From NCBI RefSeq assembly GCF_034424215.1, contig NZ_CP139960.1, forward strand, positions 4,278,001 through 4,342,000: a stretch of DNA of 64,000 nucleotides, given 5' to 3'. Positions within the stretch are counted from its first letter, which is position 1, and each line of letters starts with the position of its first letter. The DNA is from Niabella yanshanensis. Lineage in GTDB: Bacteria; Bacteroidota; Bacteroidia; Chitinophagales; Chitinophagaceae. Made by a program: the position numbers and the translations under genes. The notes beneath the pieces are model-generated. The model was given only the letters and a program-made list of their open reading frames with translations. It did not search any database and was not told where the DNA came from. This document shows positions 41,247 to 50,716 of the stretch, piece after piece.

Positions 41247-41708
41247 CTACCAGTTATTACCCTGGTCTTCATTAATCCTTTCAGAAACATCCCTGGGGCC
41301 ACGGGTTCGCCAATTGGGATCATACTTTACAAACCAGGAGAGCCAGAGGCTACGCGAAAAACGCATCAGCCAGGGTTGCAAAACCACCAGGAGGATAGCG
41401 TTGAAAATGATCCAGTAAACAAAGCGGTTGTCCTGTAAGGAAAATCCAATCAATACCCACCAGGCAACAGCACTGGCTACGCTAAGTGCTACGGCAAGCA
41501 TATAACTAACATAGCTGGTTCCGTAGAAAAAGCCTACTTCAATTTCTGTGGGTTGCCCGCAAACCGGGCAGGCCTTATTCATTTTCATAAAACCGCTCAG
41601 TTTTAAGGTGAGTGGTTTTTCAAATAGTTTTCCCTCGCGGCAACGGGGGCAATAGCAGCCCAGCACCGTGCCTAAATAACTCCTCCTGGCTTTCTTATTG
41701 TTTTCCAT
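41247..41708 (-). CDS. DUF983 family zinc-ribbon membrane protein
   Basis: 153 residues. Two Cys pairs (YCPRCREGKLFEKPL and ACPVCGQPTEIE) form a zinc ribbon, followed by EVGFFYGTSYVSYMLAVALS and two membrane helices (to about residue 125). DUF983 proteins are often found near cytochrome oxidase genes in Proteobacteria; in Bacteroidota their role is unknown. It starts 8 nt after the murF stop on the same strand, so it is probably the second gene of that unit. Confidence 0.85.
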   Translation of the reverse strand: MENNKKARRSYLGTVLGCYCPRCREGKLFEKPLTLKLSGFMKMNKACPVCGQPTEIEVGFFYGTSYVSYMLAVALSVASAVAWWVLIGFSLQDNRFVYWIIFNAILLVVLQPWLMRFSRSLWLSWFVKYDPNWRTRGPRDVSERINEDQGNNW

Positions 41709-41716
41709 AACAAAAT

Positions 41717-43009
41717 TTATTGAGTTATTGCCGTTAATATTTTTTCCATCTGAGAGCTCCTGCTTCCTTTGATCAGTATATAAGCATTTTCAAAATGCTG
41801 CTGTTGGGCCCAGTTGGCAGCATCGGCAGAATTGTCAAAGTAAACGAAGTCTTTACTGTATGGAAGGAAAGGGTTGCCTACCAACACTACCTGGTGCCAG
41901 GTGCTTTTTTTAACCTGGTTAATCAACGTTTCGTGTTCAATGGCGGTTTCATCACCCATTTCGGCCATGGCACCGATCATTAATATTTTTTTATCGGCCT
42001 GAATAGCCGCCAGGTTTTCAACGGCCAGCTTCATGCTGCTGGGATTGGCATTATAGGCATCTAATATAATTTTATTGCTACCCGCTTCCACCAGCTGCGA
42101 CCGGCTGTTGGAGGGTTTATAATTTTCAATGGCCTGTTTTATCTGATTGGCCGGAACATCAAATTCGTAGCCAAGCGCGACAGCAGCCAATACATTCGGT
42201 AAATTATAATCGCCTACGAGCTGTGTAGCTATAGGAAAGGCTGCTCCGTTAACGGTTACTTTAACGGCCAGTAACTCACCTTTTGTTTCAGGCTTTCCGG
42301 TGATCATGGCATCATGAGTGCCATAGGTGACAATATGAGCAATACCCTTGCTCATATCCTGCAGGTAATCATAATCCTTCATAATAAAGGCCATGGCATC
42401 CTCACGGGTACGGAGATAGTCAAATAACTCTCCCTTTCCCTTTCTAACACCCTCCAGGCTACCAAATCCTTCGAGATGGGCCTTGCCGCAATTGGTGATC
42501 AGCCCGTGTGTAGGTTCTGCTACCCGGCAATAGCCTTCTATTTCGTGCAGGTGGTTGGCGCCCATTTCCACTACTGCTAATTCGGCATCGCTTTTTATTT
42601 TAAGCAGGGTTAGCGGAATCCCTATATGATTATTGAGATTGCCTTCTGTAGTGTATACCTTATATTTTGTACTAAGCACTGCATGTATCACCTCTTTGGT
42701 AGTGGTTTTACCATTGCTGCCTGTAATAGCAATAAACGGGATGTTGAACCGCCGGCGATGGTAATTGGCCAGTTGCTGCAAAGCAGTCAATACATCCTCC
42801 ACCAAAATGGTCCTCCCCGGAATTTCAAACCCCTGCTCATCGATAACTGCGTAAGCCGCCCCGGCATCCAGCGCCTGTTGCGCAAACAGGTTGCCGTTGA
42901 AATTGGGACCTTTAAGTGCAAAGAAAATATCGCCTGTTTGCAGTTTCCTGGTATCTGTTTGTACGTTTGGATATTGTAAATAGATCCCGTAAAGTTCCTG
43001 TATGTTCAT
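41717..43009 (-). CDS. murF: UDP-N-acetylmuramoyl-tripeptide--D-alanyl-D-alanine ligase MurF
   Basis: 430 residues from the ATG at 43009. Mur-ligase domains: N-terminal (VQTDTRKLQTGDIFFALKGPNFNGN), central ATPase with GSNGKTTTKEVI and EMGANHLHEI, and C-terminal DAYNANPSSMKLAVENL. It adds D-Ala-D-Ala to the peptidoglycan precursor in the cytoplasm. A frame start at 43027 is possible, but a TATTTTTG element lies at 43015-43022, so transcription starts close to 43009 and the message is probably leaderless. Confidence 0.95.
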   Translation of the reverse strand: MNIQELYGIYLQYPNVQTDTRKLQTGDIFFALKGPNFNGNLFAQQALDAGAAYAVIDEQGFEIPGRTILVEDVLTALQQLANYHRRRFNIPFIAITGSNGKTTTKEVIHAVLSTKYKVYTTEGNLNNHIGIPLTLLKIKSDAELAVVEMGANHLHEIEGYCRVAEPTHGLITNCGKAHLEGFGSLEGVRKGKGELFDYLRTREDAMAFIMKDYDYLQDMSKGIAHIVTYGTHDAMITGKPETKGELLAVKVTVNGAAFPIATQLVGDYNLPNVLAAVALGYEFDVPANQIKQAIENYKPSNSRSQLVEAGSNKIILDAYNANPSSMKLAVENLAAIQADKKILMIGAMAEMGDETAIEHETLINQVKKSTWHQVVLVGNPFLPYSKDFVYFDNSADAANWAQQQHFENAYILIKGSRSSQMEKILTAITQ

Positions 43010-43014
43010 AGTTG

Positions 43015-43022
43015 CAAAAATA
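43015..43022 (-). promoter_or_regulatory. -7 element of murF
   Basis: TATTTTTG on the minus strand matches TAnnTTTG. Its predicted start point coincides with the murF ATG. Confidence 0.5.
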
Positions 43023-43095
43023 AACAAATGGAGGGAGTTAGCTATATTCGCAGGAACAGATACAGATATTATTACTTATAAGAAATAAACAAATT

Positions 43096-43575
43096 ATGAG
43101 CTTTAGAATAGGAAGCGGCATCGATTTTCATCAGATGGTAGAAGGACGTGATCTTTGGATTGGCGGTATTTTAATTCCCCATACAAAAGGGGCATTGGGA
43201 CATAGCGATGCCGATGTGTTGCTACACGCGATCTGCGATGCATTATTGGGCGCCTTAAGCCTGGGTGATATTGGTGTGCATTTCCCCAATAATGATGAAA
43301 GGTACCGCGATATCGACAGTAAGATATTGCTGAAGCATTGTATGAAGCTGATACAGGAAAGAGGATATAAAGTAGTTAATATTGATTCCACGCTGACCCT
43401 GCAGGAGCCTAAAATAAAACCTTTCGTTCCTCAAATGCAGGAGACCATCGCTGGTATTTGTGAAGTACTGATTGAGGACGTGTCCGTAAAAGCAACCACT
43501 ACCGAACATATGGGCTTTGTGGGCAGGGAAGAAGGCCTGGTGGCCTACGCAACTGTACTGCTACAGAAGATATGA
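43096..43575 (+). CDS. ispF: 2-C-methyl-D-erythritol 2,4-cyclodiphosphate synthase
   Basis: 159 residues, normal length. The zinc-binding GSGIDFHQMVEGRDLWIGG (Asp, His) and ALGHSDADVLLHAICDALLGAL are intact, as is VSVKATTTEHMGFVGREEG. It acts in the MEP route to isoprenoid precursors. Its stop is one base from the start of the next gene. Confidence 0.96.
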   Translation: MSFRIGSGIDFHQMVEGRDLWIGGILIPHTKGALGHSDADVLLHAICDALLGALSLGDIGVHFPNNDERYRDIDSKILLKHCMKLIQERGYKVVNIDSTLTLQEPKIKPFVPQMQETIAGICEVLIEDVSVKATTTEHMGFVGREEGLVAYATVLLQKI

Positions 43576-43576
43576 T

Positions 43577-44080
43577 ATGAATGTCCTGTTTCATACAGTG
43601 TCGGCTATTGGAGTGGTGGCCATGGTGACTGACACCAGCGTTATTAAATCAGGCAATTCGCGTAAAGCAATAGTACCCGCTGCAATTGCATTTTTTTTGG
43701 CTGTGTTTTTTCATGGTATTTTAGACTACATGCCCCATTGCTACCCGGTTCAATCCAGGTGGGACGTCATTCTTGGGCTTTGTATTATGGTAGCCGGCAC
43801 TTTGATGGCCAGAAGGCCCTATCAATTAATTGTTGCAGCAGCTTTTTGGGGTTGTATTTTACCCGATATTATTGACTTACTTCCGGCCATTTTAAATAAA
43901 TACCTGGGATGGAAGATCCCTGTAATTCCAAAACTATTTCCCTGGCATTGGAAAGAAAACTCAGGATCTATTTATACCGGTAATTGCAAAACCTCACTTA
44001 TCAATCATTGGTCTGTATTGATTTTCGCCTTATCAATAGTTTACGCGCGGCGGCGGGATCTGAAAATGATCCTGAAATAA
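43577..44080 (+). CDS. Small membrane protein of unknown function
   Basis: 167 residues from the ATG at 43577, one base after the ispF stop; the longer frame to 43517 overlaps ispF and is rejected. Three to four hydrophobic segments (IVPAAIAFFLAVFFHGILDYM; VILGLCIMVAGTLMA; LIVAAAFWGCILPDIIDLLPAIL). The His/Asp pairs HGILDYMPH and LPDIIDLLP recall the membrane-bound hydrolase-like DUF457/YdjM family. Probably translated together with ispF. Confidence 0.68.
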   Translation: MNVLFHTVSAIGVVAMVTDTSVIKSGNSRKAIVPAAIAFFLAVFFHGILDYMPHCYPVQSRWDVILGLCIMVAGTLMARRPYQLIVAAAFWGCILPDIIDLLPAILNKYLGWKIPVIPKLFPWHWKENSGSIYTGNCKTSLINHWSVLIFALSIVYARRRDLKMILK

Positions 44081-44151
44081 CCTCCCTCCTGCAACATTTT
44101 GTTAAATATCGGCTCTCGTTAAAACAGCTTTCCGCTTTAGCGGCAAGAGGC

Positions 44152-44159
44152 TATCTTTG
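44152..44159 (+). promoter_or_regulatory. -7 element of dut
   Basis: TATCTTTG matches TAnnTTTG and would place the start within a base or two of the dut ATG at 44165, giving a very short leader. No -33 TTG is seen. Confidence 0.45.
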
Positions 44160-44164
44160 TCGCT

Positions 44165-44608
44165 ATGACCCAGTTACAAGTTAAAATCGTTAATAAATCG
44201 CAGCATGCGGTGCCGGCCTATGCCACTTCCGGTGCATCCGGTATGGACTTAAAAGCGTCTATAAATGAAGATATAGTTTTACAACCCCTGGAAAGGACTT
44301 TGGTGCCAACCGGTTTATTTATTGAATTACCCGAGGGTTTTGAAGCCCAGATAAGGCCGCGTAGCGGTTTGGCTATTAAGCAGGGATTAACCTGTCTCAA
44401 TACGCCTGGCACAATTGATGCAGATTACAGGGGAGAAATAAAGGTGATTTTAATTAACCTGTCTAACGAAGCTCAAACCATCCACAATGGCGATCGCGTG
44501 GCCCAGATGGTGATACAAAAAGTAGAGATCATAAGCTGGGTACCCGTTGAAGAACTGGGTGAAACCGTAAGGGCGGCGGGAGGTTTTGGACATACGGGAA
44601 AACAATAA
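44165..44608 (+). CDS. dut: dUTP diphosphatase
   Basis: 147 residues. All five dUTPase motifs are present: [43 protein letters not shown] and the C-terminal [12 protein letters not shown] that folds over the trimer active site. It removes dUTP and supplies dUMP for thymidylate synthesis. A DUF4292 lipoprotein and an EnvC-like gene follow. Confidence 0.96.
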   Translation: MTQLQVKIVNKSQHAVPAYATSGASGMDLKASINEDIVLQPLERTLVPTGLFIELPEGFEAQIRPRSGLAIKQGLTCLNTPGTIDADYRGEIKVILINLSNEAQTIHNGDRVAQMVIQKVEIISWVPVEELGETVRAAGGFGHTGKQ

Positions 44609-44641
44609 TGGATAGCATATCCATTACATAAAAACAAAAAC

Positions 44642-45430
44642 ATGAAACAATTAGTATTAATTATAGCTGTAGCTGCACTAGCATCATGCGGTGCAAGTAA
44701 AAAAGCCGCAAAAACACCTTCGGTGGATACAAGCCAGCCACCACCGGTAGCTACGGTGGAAAATGAAGGTCCGTCTGTTGTACTTTCCAGGCTCAATAAA
44801 ATTGACTTTAAAACTTTTTCGGGCAAGGTTGATGTGGATTTTGATGATGGAAAAGGCAATGGTAAAAGCGTAAGCGCCAAGCTGGTGATTAAGAAAGATG
44901 AAGCGATCTGGATGTCGGCTGGTTTGTTAGGCTTTGAGGGAGTAAGGGCCTTGATCACCAAAGATTCGGTAAAGATCCTCAATAAATTACAGAAAGAGTA
45001 TATAGCTTCCAGCCTTTCTTATATCCAGGAAAAAATAGGATTGCCCGTTGATTTTGCAACTTTGCAGGATCTGTTGATTGGTAATGCCATTTTTGTAAAT
45101 CAGGATAATGCATCTCTCACCAGAGAGGGGAGCGGTTATGTAATAACTACCCAGGATGAGAACTTTAAAAACCTGCTCACCGTACTGTTACCAGGCTATT
45201 TGCCTGCTGCGAGTAAGTTGAGCGATGTAGATGCTGCTAAAAACAGGAGCGCCGAATTAGCTTACAATAATTATAAGCAGGTAGCAGGTAGAAATTTCTC
45301 CACTTCGAGGGACATTCGGGTTAATTATAAGAGCAATATCACCATAAAATTAAATTTCCAATCTCACGATTTTGACGGAGAAGTAGCAGTGCCTTTTTCG
45401 GTACCCTCAGGTTATAAAACAAAGCAATAA
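44642..45430 (+). CDS. DUF4292 lipoprotein (LolA/LppX-like fold)
   Basis: 262 residues. A lipoprotein signal with lipobox ALASC (KQLVLIIAVAALASCGASKK) precedes a beta-rich domain with RLNKIDFKTFSGKVDVDFDD and SAKLVIKKDEAIWMSAGLLGFEGVRALITKDSV, in blocks typical of DUF4292. The LolA-like half-barrel suggests handling of lipids or lipoproteins in the periplasm. It comes before an EnvC-like gene with a 14-nt gap, so the two are co-transcribed; cell-envelope upkeep is the likely theme. Confidence 0.82.
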   Translation: MKQLVLIIAVAALASCGASKKAAKTPSVDTSQPPPVATVENEGPSVVLSRLNKIDFKTFSGKVDVDFDDGKGNGKSVSAKLVIKKDEAIWMSAGLLGFEGVRALITKDSVKILNKLQKEYIASSLSYIQEKIGLPVDFATLQDLLIGNAIFVNQDNASLTREGSGYVITTQDENFKNLLTVLLPGYLPAASKLSDVDAAKNRSAELAYNNYKQVAGRNFSTSRDIRVNYKSNITIKLNFQSHDFDGEVAVPFSVPSGYKTKQ

Positions 45431-45444
45431 TCCGGTAAATATTT

Positions 45445-47055
45445 ATGCTCCAGGCCCCAACACTACTGTATTCCTTATTAAAACAACCTGTTCTGTTTTT
45501 AAACAAGCGGGAAAAGGGATATATAAAGCTTTTATACTTGCTAATTATGGTTGGTAGTGCTTTCGCCTGCAACCAGGCTGTAGCACAAAAAACAAGCGAT
45601 AAAACAGCAATGGAGGAAGAGCGCAGGAAATTACAGCAGGAGTTGAGACAGATTCAGCAGGCTTATGATGCAGTTAAAGGAGAAAGTAGAAATAACCTCC
45701 ACCAGTTAGCTGCGCTGAACAAAAAAATTGAGGTACAGAACCAGTATATCAATAATATTGGTAAAGAGATACGGCTTATAGATGATGATATTTATTATAG
45801 CGCCATCGAAATTAAAAGACTAAAAAAGCAGATGGATACGTTGAAGGTGCACTATGCAAGAACGGTAGTGTATGCCTATAAAAACAGGAGTAACTACGAC
45901 TACCTGAATTTTATTTTTTCTGCCAATAGTTTTAATGACGCGATCAAACGCGTAGCTTACCTGAAAAGCTATCGTAATTACCGGGAGAAGCAAATGGAAG
46001 ACATCGTTAAGACTAATAGTTTGATTGATAAGCGTTATGCACACCAGGTAGCTAGTAAAAAGCAAAAAGAAGGAGCGCTGGCTAGCAGAACCAATGAATA
46101 CTCTGTTCTTGATAATCAGCGGACAGAAAAGGATTCTGTGGCAAAATTACTGCAGTCCCAGGCGGGATCGTTGCAAAAGCAGATTGCAAAAAAGCAGCAG
46201 GAAGACAAACAATTAAAATCGGACATTGCTGCGGTGGTAAGAAGGGAGATAGCTGAGGCAAAGAAAATTGCACAGGAAGATGCTAGGCTAAGAGCAGCCG
46301 CAGAAGCTCAAGAAAGGCAGGAAGCCTGGGCCCGCGAACGGTTGCTCGAAACGGAGAAAGCGCTGGCAGGTGCAACCCCCACAACTATATCCCCCGGTGC
46401 TGTACCAGTTGCTCCGCCGCCAGCTCAGGAAGTAGCTTCGGCCCCTTCCAGGGAGTTGAAATTTGACCCCGTTGGGGCAGGTAAAACAACTACGGTGAGA
46501 GCGGTTCCTAAGTCAGATAATTCCATTGTAGCGAATACGGGTCCAATTACGGTGAGAAAAAATACGCCTCCGCCGCCGGCTCCGGTAGTGGAAAACAAAG
46601 CTCCGGCAGGAGGATATCTGAATTATAAAGCCGATGATATTGCATTAAATAGCGATTTCTCGCAGAACCGCGGCAAATTACCTTCACCCGTTGATGGCGT
46701 GATAACACTGGGATTTGGCCGCTATAAAATTGAGGGGGTCGGTCCGGATATCGTAGGCGATAATCCTGGTGTGACCTACACCGCACAGGTGGGCGCTCCG
46801 GTGCGGGCAGTTTTTGGTGGGGAGGTTGTCAGTGTCTCCAAAGTGGGCGGAACCTCGTTTGTGGTACTAAGACATGGAAAATATTTTACGGCTTATAGCA
46901 ATCTTGCGTCAGTAGCTGTGAGCAAAGGCGCTGCCGTAGCGCGCGGACAGGCTATTGGTACTGTGGGCGCCGACGAAGAAACCAGTGGCGGAAAACTCGA
47001 TTTCATCCTGATGATCGAAGAGAAAAATGTAGATCCACGCGCCTGGTTAAGATAA
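45445..47055 (+). CDS. EnvC-like murein hydrolase activator (degenerate LytM/M23 domain)
   Basis: 536 residues. A hydrophobic export segment (LLYLLIMVGSAFACNQAVAQ, about 29-48) is followed by long coiled coils (about 52-315, with EEERRKLQQELRQIQQAYD), a Pro/Ala linker, and a C-terminal LytM domain (from PVDGVITLGFGRYKIEG). The metal and catalytic His of M23 peptidases are missing: the HxH position reads KLDFILMI, as in E. coli EnvC (SLYFEIR). So it is most likely an activator of amidases at the division site, not an enzyme. The start could be a later ATG at 45547. Confidence 0.85.
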   Translation: MLQAPTLLYSLLKQPVLFLNKREKGYIKLLYLLIMVGSAFACNQAVAQKTSDKTAMEEERRKLQQELRQIQQAYDAVKGESRNNLHQLAALNKKIEVQNQYINNIGKEIRLIDDDIYYSAIEIKRLKKQMDTLKVHYARTVVYAYKNRSNYDYLNFIFSANSFNDAIKRVAYLKSYRNYREKQMEDIVKTNSLIDKRYAHQVASKKQKEGALASRTNEYSVLDNQRTEKDSVAKLLQSQAGSLQKQIAKKQQEDKQLKSDIAAVVRREIAEAKKIAQEDARLRAAAEAQERQEAWARERLLETEKALAGATPTTISPGAVPVAPPPAQEVASAPSRELKFDPVGAGKTTTVRAVPKSDNSIVANTGPITVRKNTPPPPAPVVENKAPAGGYLNYKADDIALNSDFSQNRGKLPSPVDGVITLGFGRYKIEGVGPDIVGDNPGVTYTAQVGAPVRAVFGGEVVSVSKVGGTSFVVLRHGKYFTAYSNLASVAVSKGAAVARGQAIGTVGADEETSGGKLDFILMIEEKNVDPRAWLR

Positions 47056-47121
47056 ATGCCGGCATACCCGGTTAAAGATCCCGGCAATGAATACCGCGGA
47101 TATGATTAATTTTTAATCGAT

Positions 47122-48159
47122 ATGGAGAGCGGAATTATCAAAAGGCTTGAAATCGTTTCGGTACAAGCTAATACGCCCGATTCGCGAACCCTGGTATTAA
47201 AGCCACTGGGCTGGAAAGCTCAATATAAAGCAGGACAGTTTCTAACATTGGTGTTCTACACGCAATCGGGGGAACAACGCCGTTCCTATTCGATATCCTC
47301 TTCGCCTGATGCGGGTGAGCCGCTGTCTATTACCATAAAGAAATTGGATAATGGGGAGTTCTCCAGGAAGCTGGTGTACAAAGCGAAACCAGGAGATGTA
47401 CTGCTTACATCTGGTATTGGTGGCTTTTTCGTGTTGCCGGAGAAAACAGGATATTCTACATTTTGTTTCCTGGCGGCTGGTAGTGGTATCACGCCCTGCT
47501 TTTCGCTGATCAAAACCTTACTTCTCACCACACAACAGAAAGTGTACCTCTTTTATAGTAACAGGAATGAGCAGCAGGCTATATTTTATGAACAACTAAA
47601 GTCTTTGAAGGAAGATCATAAAGATCGCTTCCATATTCATTTTATGTTTAGCAACCGGCTGGATGTTTATTATAGCCGCCTGAGCCATTGGTTGCTGAGC
47701 AGGTTATTGAATGAACATTTCACTGAAATTCATAAAAAAGATATCCTGTTTTATGTCTGTGGTCCCTTTGATTATATGTTAATGTCGGCAATCTCCCTAC
47801 GTAATAACGGGATCACCAATGCGCAGATCATCAAGGAAGATTTCAATCCGCTTCCGCCGGCCAGGCTTCCCCGGCCGCCGGATACAGCCATGCACCAGGT
47901 AACGGTACACCTCGCGGAAAATGTCCATGTTCTGAATGTTCAGTATCCGCAAACCATTGTAGCAGCAGCAAAACAGGCGGGAATTTCGGTTCCTTACAGT
48001 TGTGAAGCCGGCCGTTGCGGCAGCTGTGTGGCTACCTGTACCTCCGGTAAAATATGGATGGCTTACAACGAAGTGTTATTGGATGAGGAAGTAGCTAAAG
48101 GGAGGGTACTCACCTGCCAGGGTTACCCGGTTGAAGGGGACGCTACTATTGTGTATTGA
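47122..48159 (+). CDS. Flavin reductase with C-terminal plant-type [2Fe-2S] ferredoxin (PaaE-like)
   Basis: 345 residues. FAD domain with RRSYSISSSPDAGEPL (RxYS), NAD(P)-binding domain with FLAAGSGITPCFSL and FYVCGPFDYM, and a ferredoxin domain with CEAGRCGSCVATC plus a distal Cys in VLTCQGYP. The plan matches the reductase subunits of ring-hydroxylating systems such as PaaE and HcpC. It passes electrons from NAD(P)H to an oxygenase or desaturase; no such partner is adjacent, so the acceptor is unknown. Confidence 0.87.
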   Translation: MESGIIKRLEIVSVQANTPDSRTLVLKPLGWKAQYKAGQFLTLVFYTQSGEQRRSYSISSSPDAGEPLSITIKKLDNGEFSRKLVYKAKPGDVLLTSGIGGFFVLPEKTGYSTFCFLAAGSGITPCFSLIKTLLLTTQQKVYLFYSNRNEQQAIFYEQLKSLKEDHKDRFHIHFMFSNRLDVYYSRLSHWLLSRLLNEHFTEIHKKDILFYVCGPFDYMLMSAISLRNNGITNAQIIKEDFNPLPPARLPRPPDTAMHQVTVHLAENVHVLNVQYPQTIVAAAKQAGISVPYSCEAGRCGSCVATCTSGKIWMAYNEVLLDEEVAKGRVLTCQGYPVEGDATIVY

Positions 48160-48271
48160 TCAAAATGATTCTCCCGGCTGATATTTTTTACGTAAACCAG
48201 CAGATTATTCAGAGCCGCTTTTTAAAACAAAACTGTTTATAAAAAATATTTTTTTCTTTTTTTACCCCACC

Positions 48272-48279
48272 TACATTTG
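48272..48279 (+). promoter_or_regulatory. -7 element of tex
   Basis: TACATTTG matches TAnnTTTG, 32 nt upstream of the tex ATG. The -33 region is a run of T with no clear TTG. Confidence 0.5.
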
Positions 48280-48311
48280 CATCCCGATAACCGGGAAGAA
48301 TAAAAATTACT

Positions 48312-50558
48312 ATGGATTTAAAGTATATACAACAAATAGCGATAGAACTTTCGTTGCCTGTAAAAAATATTACCAATGTGCAGCAAATGCATACCGAGGG
48401 TGCGACTATTCCTTTTATCAGCCGATACCGTAAAGAAGCTACCGGCAATATGGATGAAGTGCAGGTAGGAAATGTGATTGATAAAATCAAATATTATGAT
48501 GAGTTGGAAAAACGGAAAGAAACCGTTTTAAAAACCATAGAAGCAGCTGGTAAATTAACACCGGAATTGAAGTTGCGTATCGAAAACTGTTTAAACGCAA
48601 CAGAACTGGAAGATATTTACCTGCCTTACAAGCCTAAGCGCAAAACCAAGGCAACAGTGGCCATAGAAAAAGGACTGCAGCCTTTAGCGCAATTGCTGTT
48701 TGACCAAAGCCAGCCGGTTTCAGACGAACAGATCGCTGCTTATATCAACGAGCAGGTGAAAGATAATGCAGACGCTTTACAGGGGGCGCGGGATATTATC
48801 GCGGAATGGATATCAGAAAGCGAACCCGCCAGAACCACCGTGCGCTCTATATTCCAGGAAACATCTGCTATCTCGGCAAGAGTGCTTACCACTAAAAAAG
48901 AATCTGAAGAGGCCCAGAAGTACAGGGATTATTTTGAGTTTAAAGAACCTTTGGCCGACTGCCCCTCGCATCGGCTCTTAGCCATCCGCAGGGGAGAAAA
49001 GGAAGGCTTCCTGATCATGGATATTGGCATAGAAAAAGAATCAGCAATTGGCGAGTTAAAGAACGTGTTTGTAAAGACTTCGAACAGCGCGGGAGAGCAG
49101 GTAGCACTGGCAACGGAGGATGCTTACAGCAGGTTGTTAAAACCGGCTATCGAAACTGAGTTCCGCATGAGCAGTAAAGCGGCTGCTGATGAGGAAGCTA
49201 TCAGGGTGTTTGCCGAAAACCTCCGTCAATTACTATTAGCCTCACCTCTTGGAAGCAAACGCGTACTGGCAATAGATCCGGGCTTCAGAACCGGGTGTAA
49301 AGTGGTTTGTTTGGATGAGAGTGGAACCTTCCTTAAGTATACCACCATCTTCCCGCACCCGCCACAAAACGACTGGAGCGGGGCTGCGGCAACGCTGAAG
49401 GAGCTGGTGAACAGGTATGAAATTGAGGCAATCGGTTATGGTAACGGCACCGCCAGTAAAGAAACAGAAAAGCTGGTGCGTAATATAGATTTTGGAAAAC
49501 CTGTTTCCATCTTTATGGTCAATGAAAGTGGCGCTTCTATTTATTCGGCAAGTGAAGTAGCCCGCGAAGAATTCCCTGAAGAGGATGTTACCGTTCGTGG
49601 TGCTATCAGTATCGGCCGCCGCCTGTTAGATCCCCTGAGTGAGCTGGTTAAAATTGACGCGAAAAGTATCGGTGTAGGACAGTACCAGCATGATGTGAAT
49701 CAAAATCGGTTAAAAGACAGCCTGGACAATGTGGTGCAAAGTTGTGTAAACTATGTGGGGGTGGATGTGAACACGGCCAGCAAGCACCTGTTAACCTATG
49801 TTTCAGGTTTGACAGCCACTACCGCTAAAAATATTGTGGAGTATCGCAGTAAAAACGGCGCGTTTAAATCTCGCAGCGAACTATTGAAAGTTTCGATGCT
49901 GGGCCCCAAAGCTTACGAACAATGTGCAGGCTTTCTAAGAATACCCGGTGCAGAAAATCCTTTGGATAACTCAGCAGTGCATCCCGAGAGTTATAGCGTC
50001 GTAGAAGAAATGGCGCAAAAAATGAGTTGTTCTGTAAATGATATTATTGCCAAGCCGGATATCAGAAAGCAGATCAACGCGAAAGATTTTATCAGCGAAA
50101 CGGCCGGCGCGTACACCATCGAAGATATTTTAAAAGAACTGGAAAAGCCAGGCCGTGATCCCCGGGATGTGATTGAAGAGTTCCGGTTTGCTGAAGGAAT
50201 TGCTACTATGGATGATTTAAAGCCAGGGATGAAGCTGCCGGGTATTGTTACCAATATTACCAACTTTGGTGCTTTTGTAGATGTAGGTGTAAAGCAGGAC
50301 GGATTGGTGCACGTTTCACACCTGGCCAATAAATTTGTAAGCGACCCCAATGAAGTGGTAAAGCTCAATCAAAAAGTAATGGTTACAGTGGTTGAAGTTG
50401 ATGCTTCCCGGAAACGCATTGCGTTGAGTATGAAAGATGAAAATAAAACGGAGTCGTCGCGCCCCCGTACCCATACGCCGAAAGGAACGCCGGTGAGCAA
50501 TAAACCTAAAAATAGTTTTCAGTCGAGCCTGGATGCTTTGAGAAAGAAATTTGACTGA
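48312..50558 (+). CDS. tex: RNA-binding transcription accessory protein Tex
   Basis: 748 residues. Order: an N-terminal helical domain with TIPFISRYRKEATGNMDE, a YqgF/RNase H-like domain (VLAIDPGFRTGCKVVCLDE), helix-hairpin-helix repeats (YVGVDVNTASKHLLTYVSGL), and a C-terminal S1 domain (PGIVTNITNFGAFVDVGVKQ) followed by a basic tail. It is related to eukaryotic Spt6 and affects transcription. Full length for the family. Confidence 0.95.
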   Translation: MDLKYIQQIAIELSLPVKNITNVQQMHTEGATIPFISRYRKEATGNMDEVQVGNVIDKIKYYDELEKRKETVLKTIEAAGKLTPELKLRIENCLNATELEDIYLPYKPKRKTKATVAIEKGLQPLAQLLFDQSQPVSDEQIAAYINEQVKDNADALQGARDIIAEWISESEPARTTVRSIFQETSAISARVLTTKKESEEAQKYRDYFEFKEPLADCPSHRLLAIRRGEKEGFLIMDIGIEKESAIGELKNVFVKTSNSAGEQVALATEDAYSRLLKPAIETEFRMSSKAAADEEAIRVFAENLRQLLLASPLGSKRVLAIDPGFRTGCKVVCLDESGTFLKYTTIFPHPPQNDWSGAAATLKELVNRYEIEAIGYGNGTASKETEKLVRNIDFGKPVSIFMVNESGASIYSASEVAREEFPEEDVTVRGAISIGRRLLDPLSELVKIDAKSIGVGQYQHDVNQNRLKDSLDNVVQSCVNYVGVDVNTASKHLLTYVSGLTATTAKNIVEYRSKNGAFKSRSELLKVSMLGPKAYEQCAGFLRIPGAENPLDNSAVHPESYSVVEEMAQKMSCSVNDIIAKPDIRKQINAKDFISETAGAYTIEDILKELEKPGRDPRDVIEEFRFAEGIATMDDLKPGMKLPGIVTNITNFGAFVDVGVKQDGLVHVSHLANKFVSDPNEVVKLNQKVMVTVVEVDASRKRIALSMKDENKTESSRPRTHTPKGTPVSNKPKNSFQSSLDALRKKFD

Positions 50559-50577
50559 TTGTTTATTAAGCAACTGA

Positions 50578-50612
50578 AAAGTCTCGCCGGTTTAGAATCA
50601 GCGGGGCTTTTT
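50578..50612 (+). terminator. Terminator of tex
   Basis: AAAGTCTCGC pairs with GCGGGGCTTT, including two G-U pairs, around a 13-nt loop, followed by T. Confidence 0.75.
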
Positions 50613-50693
50613 CGTACGATCACACTTTAAAAAATTCCGTATTTCACATATCGAAATTCCCGAATTCGTAAATATACCGACCTCCCTGGAAAC

Positions 50694-50701
50694 TACTTTT
50701 G
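50694..50701 (+). promoter_or_regulatory. -7 element of the siderophore-type receptor gene
   Basis: TACTTTTG matches TAnnTTTG. A TTG codon in frame with the receptor (50699) lies inside it, so the real start must be the ATG at 50717. Confidence 0.55.
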
Positions 50702-50716
50702 CCGAAATTTTTAGTT

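Noticed and set aside
43517-43576. Longer start for the membrane protein after ispF
   Set aside because: It would overlap the 3' end of ispF by 59 nt; the ATG at 43577 is one base after the ispF stop and begins the hydrophobic part.
43984-44184. Short frame between the membrane protein and dut
   Set aside because: It overlaps both neighbours in another frame and has no recognisable sequence.
50699-50716. TTG start for the siderophore-type receptor
   Set aside because: The TTG is part of the -7 element TACTTTTG; the ATG at 50717 is downstream of it.
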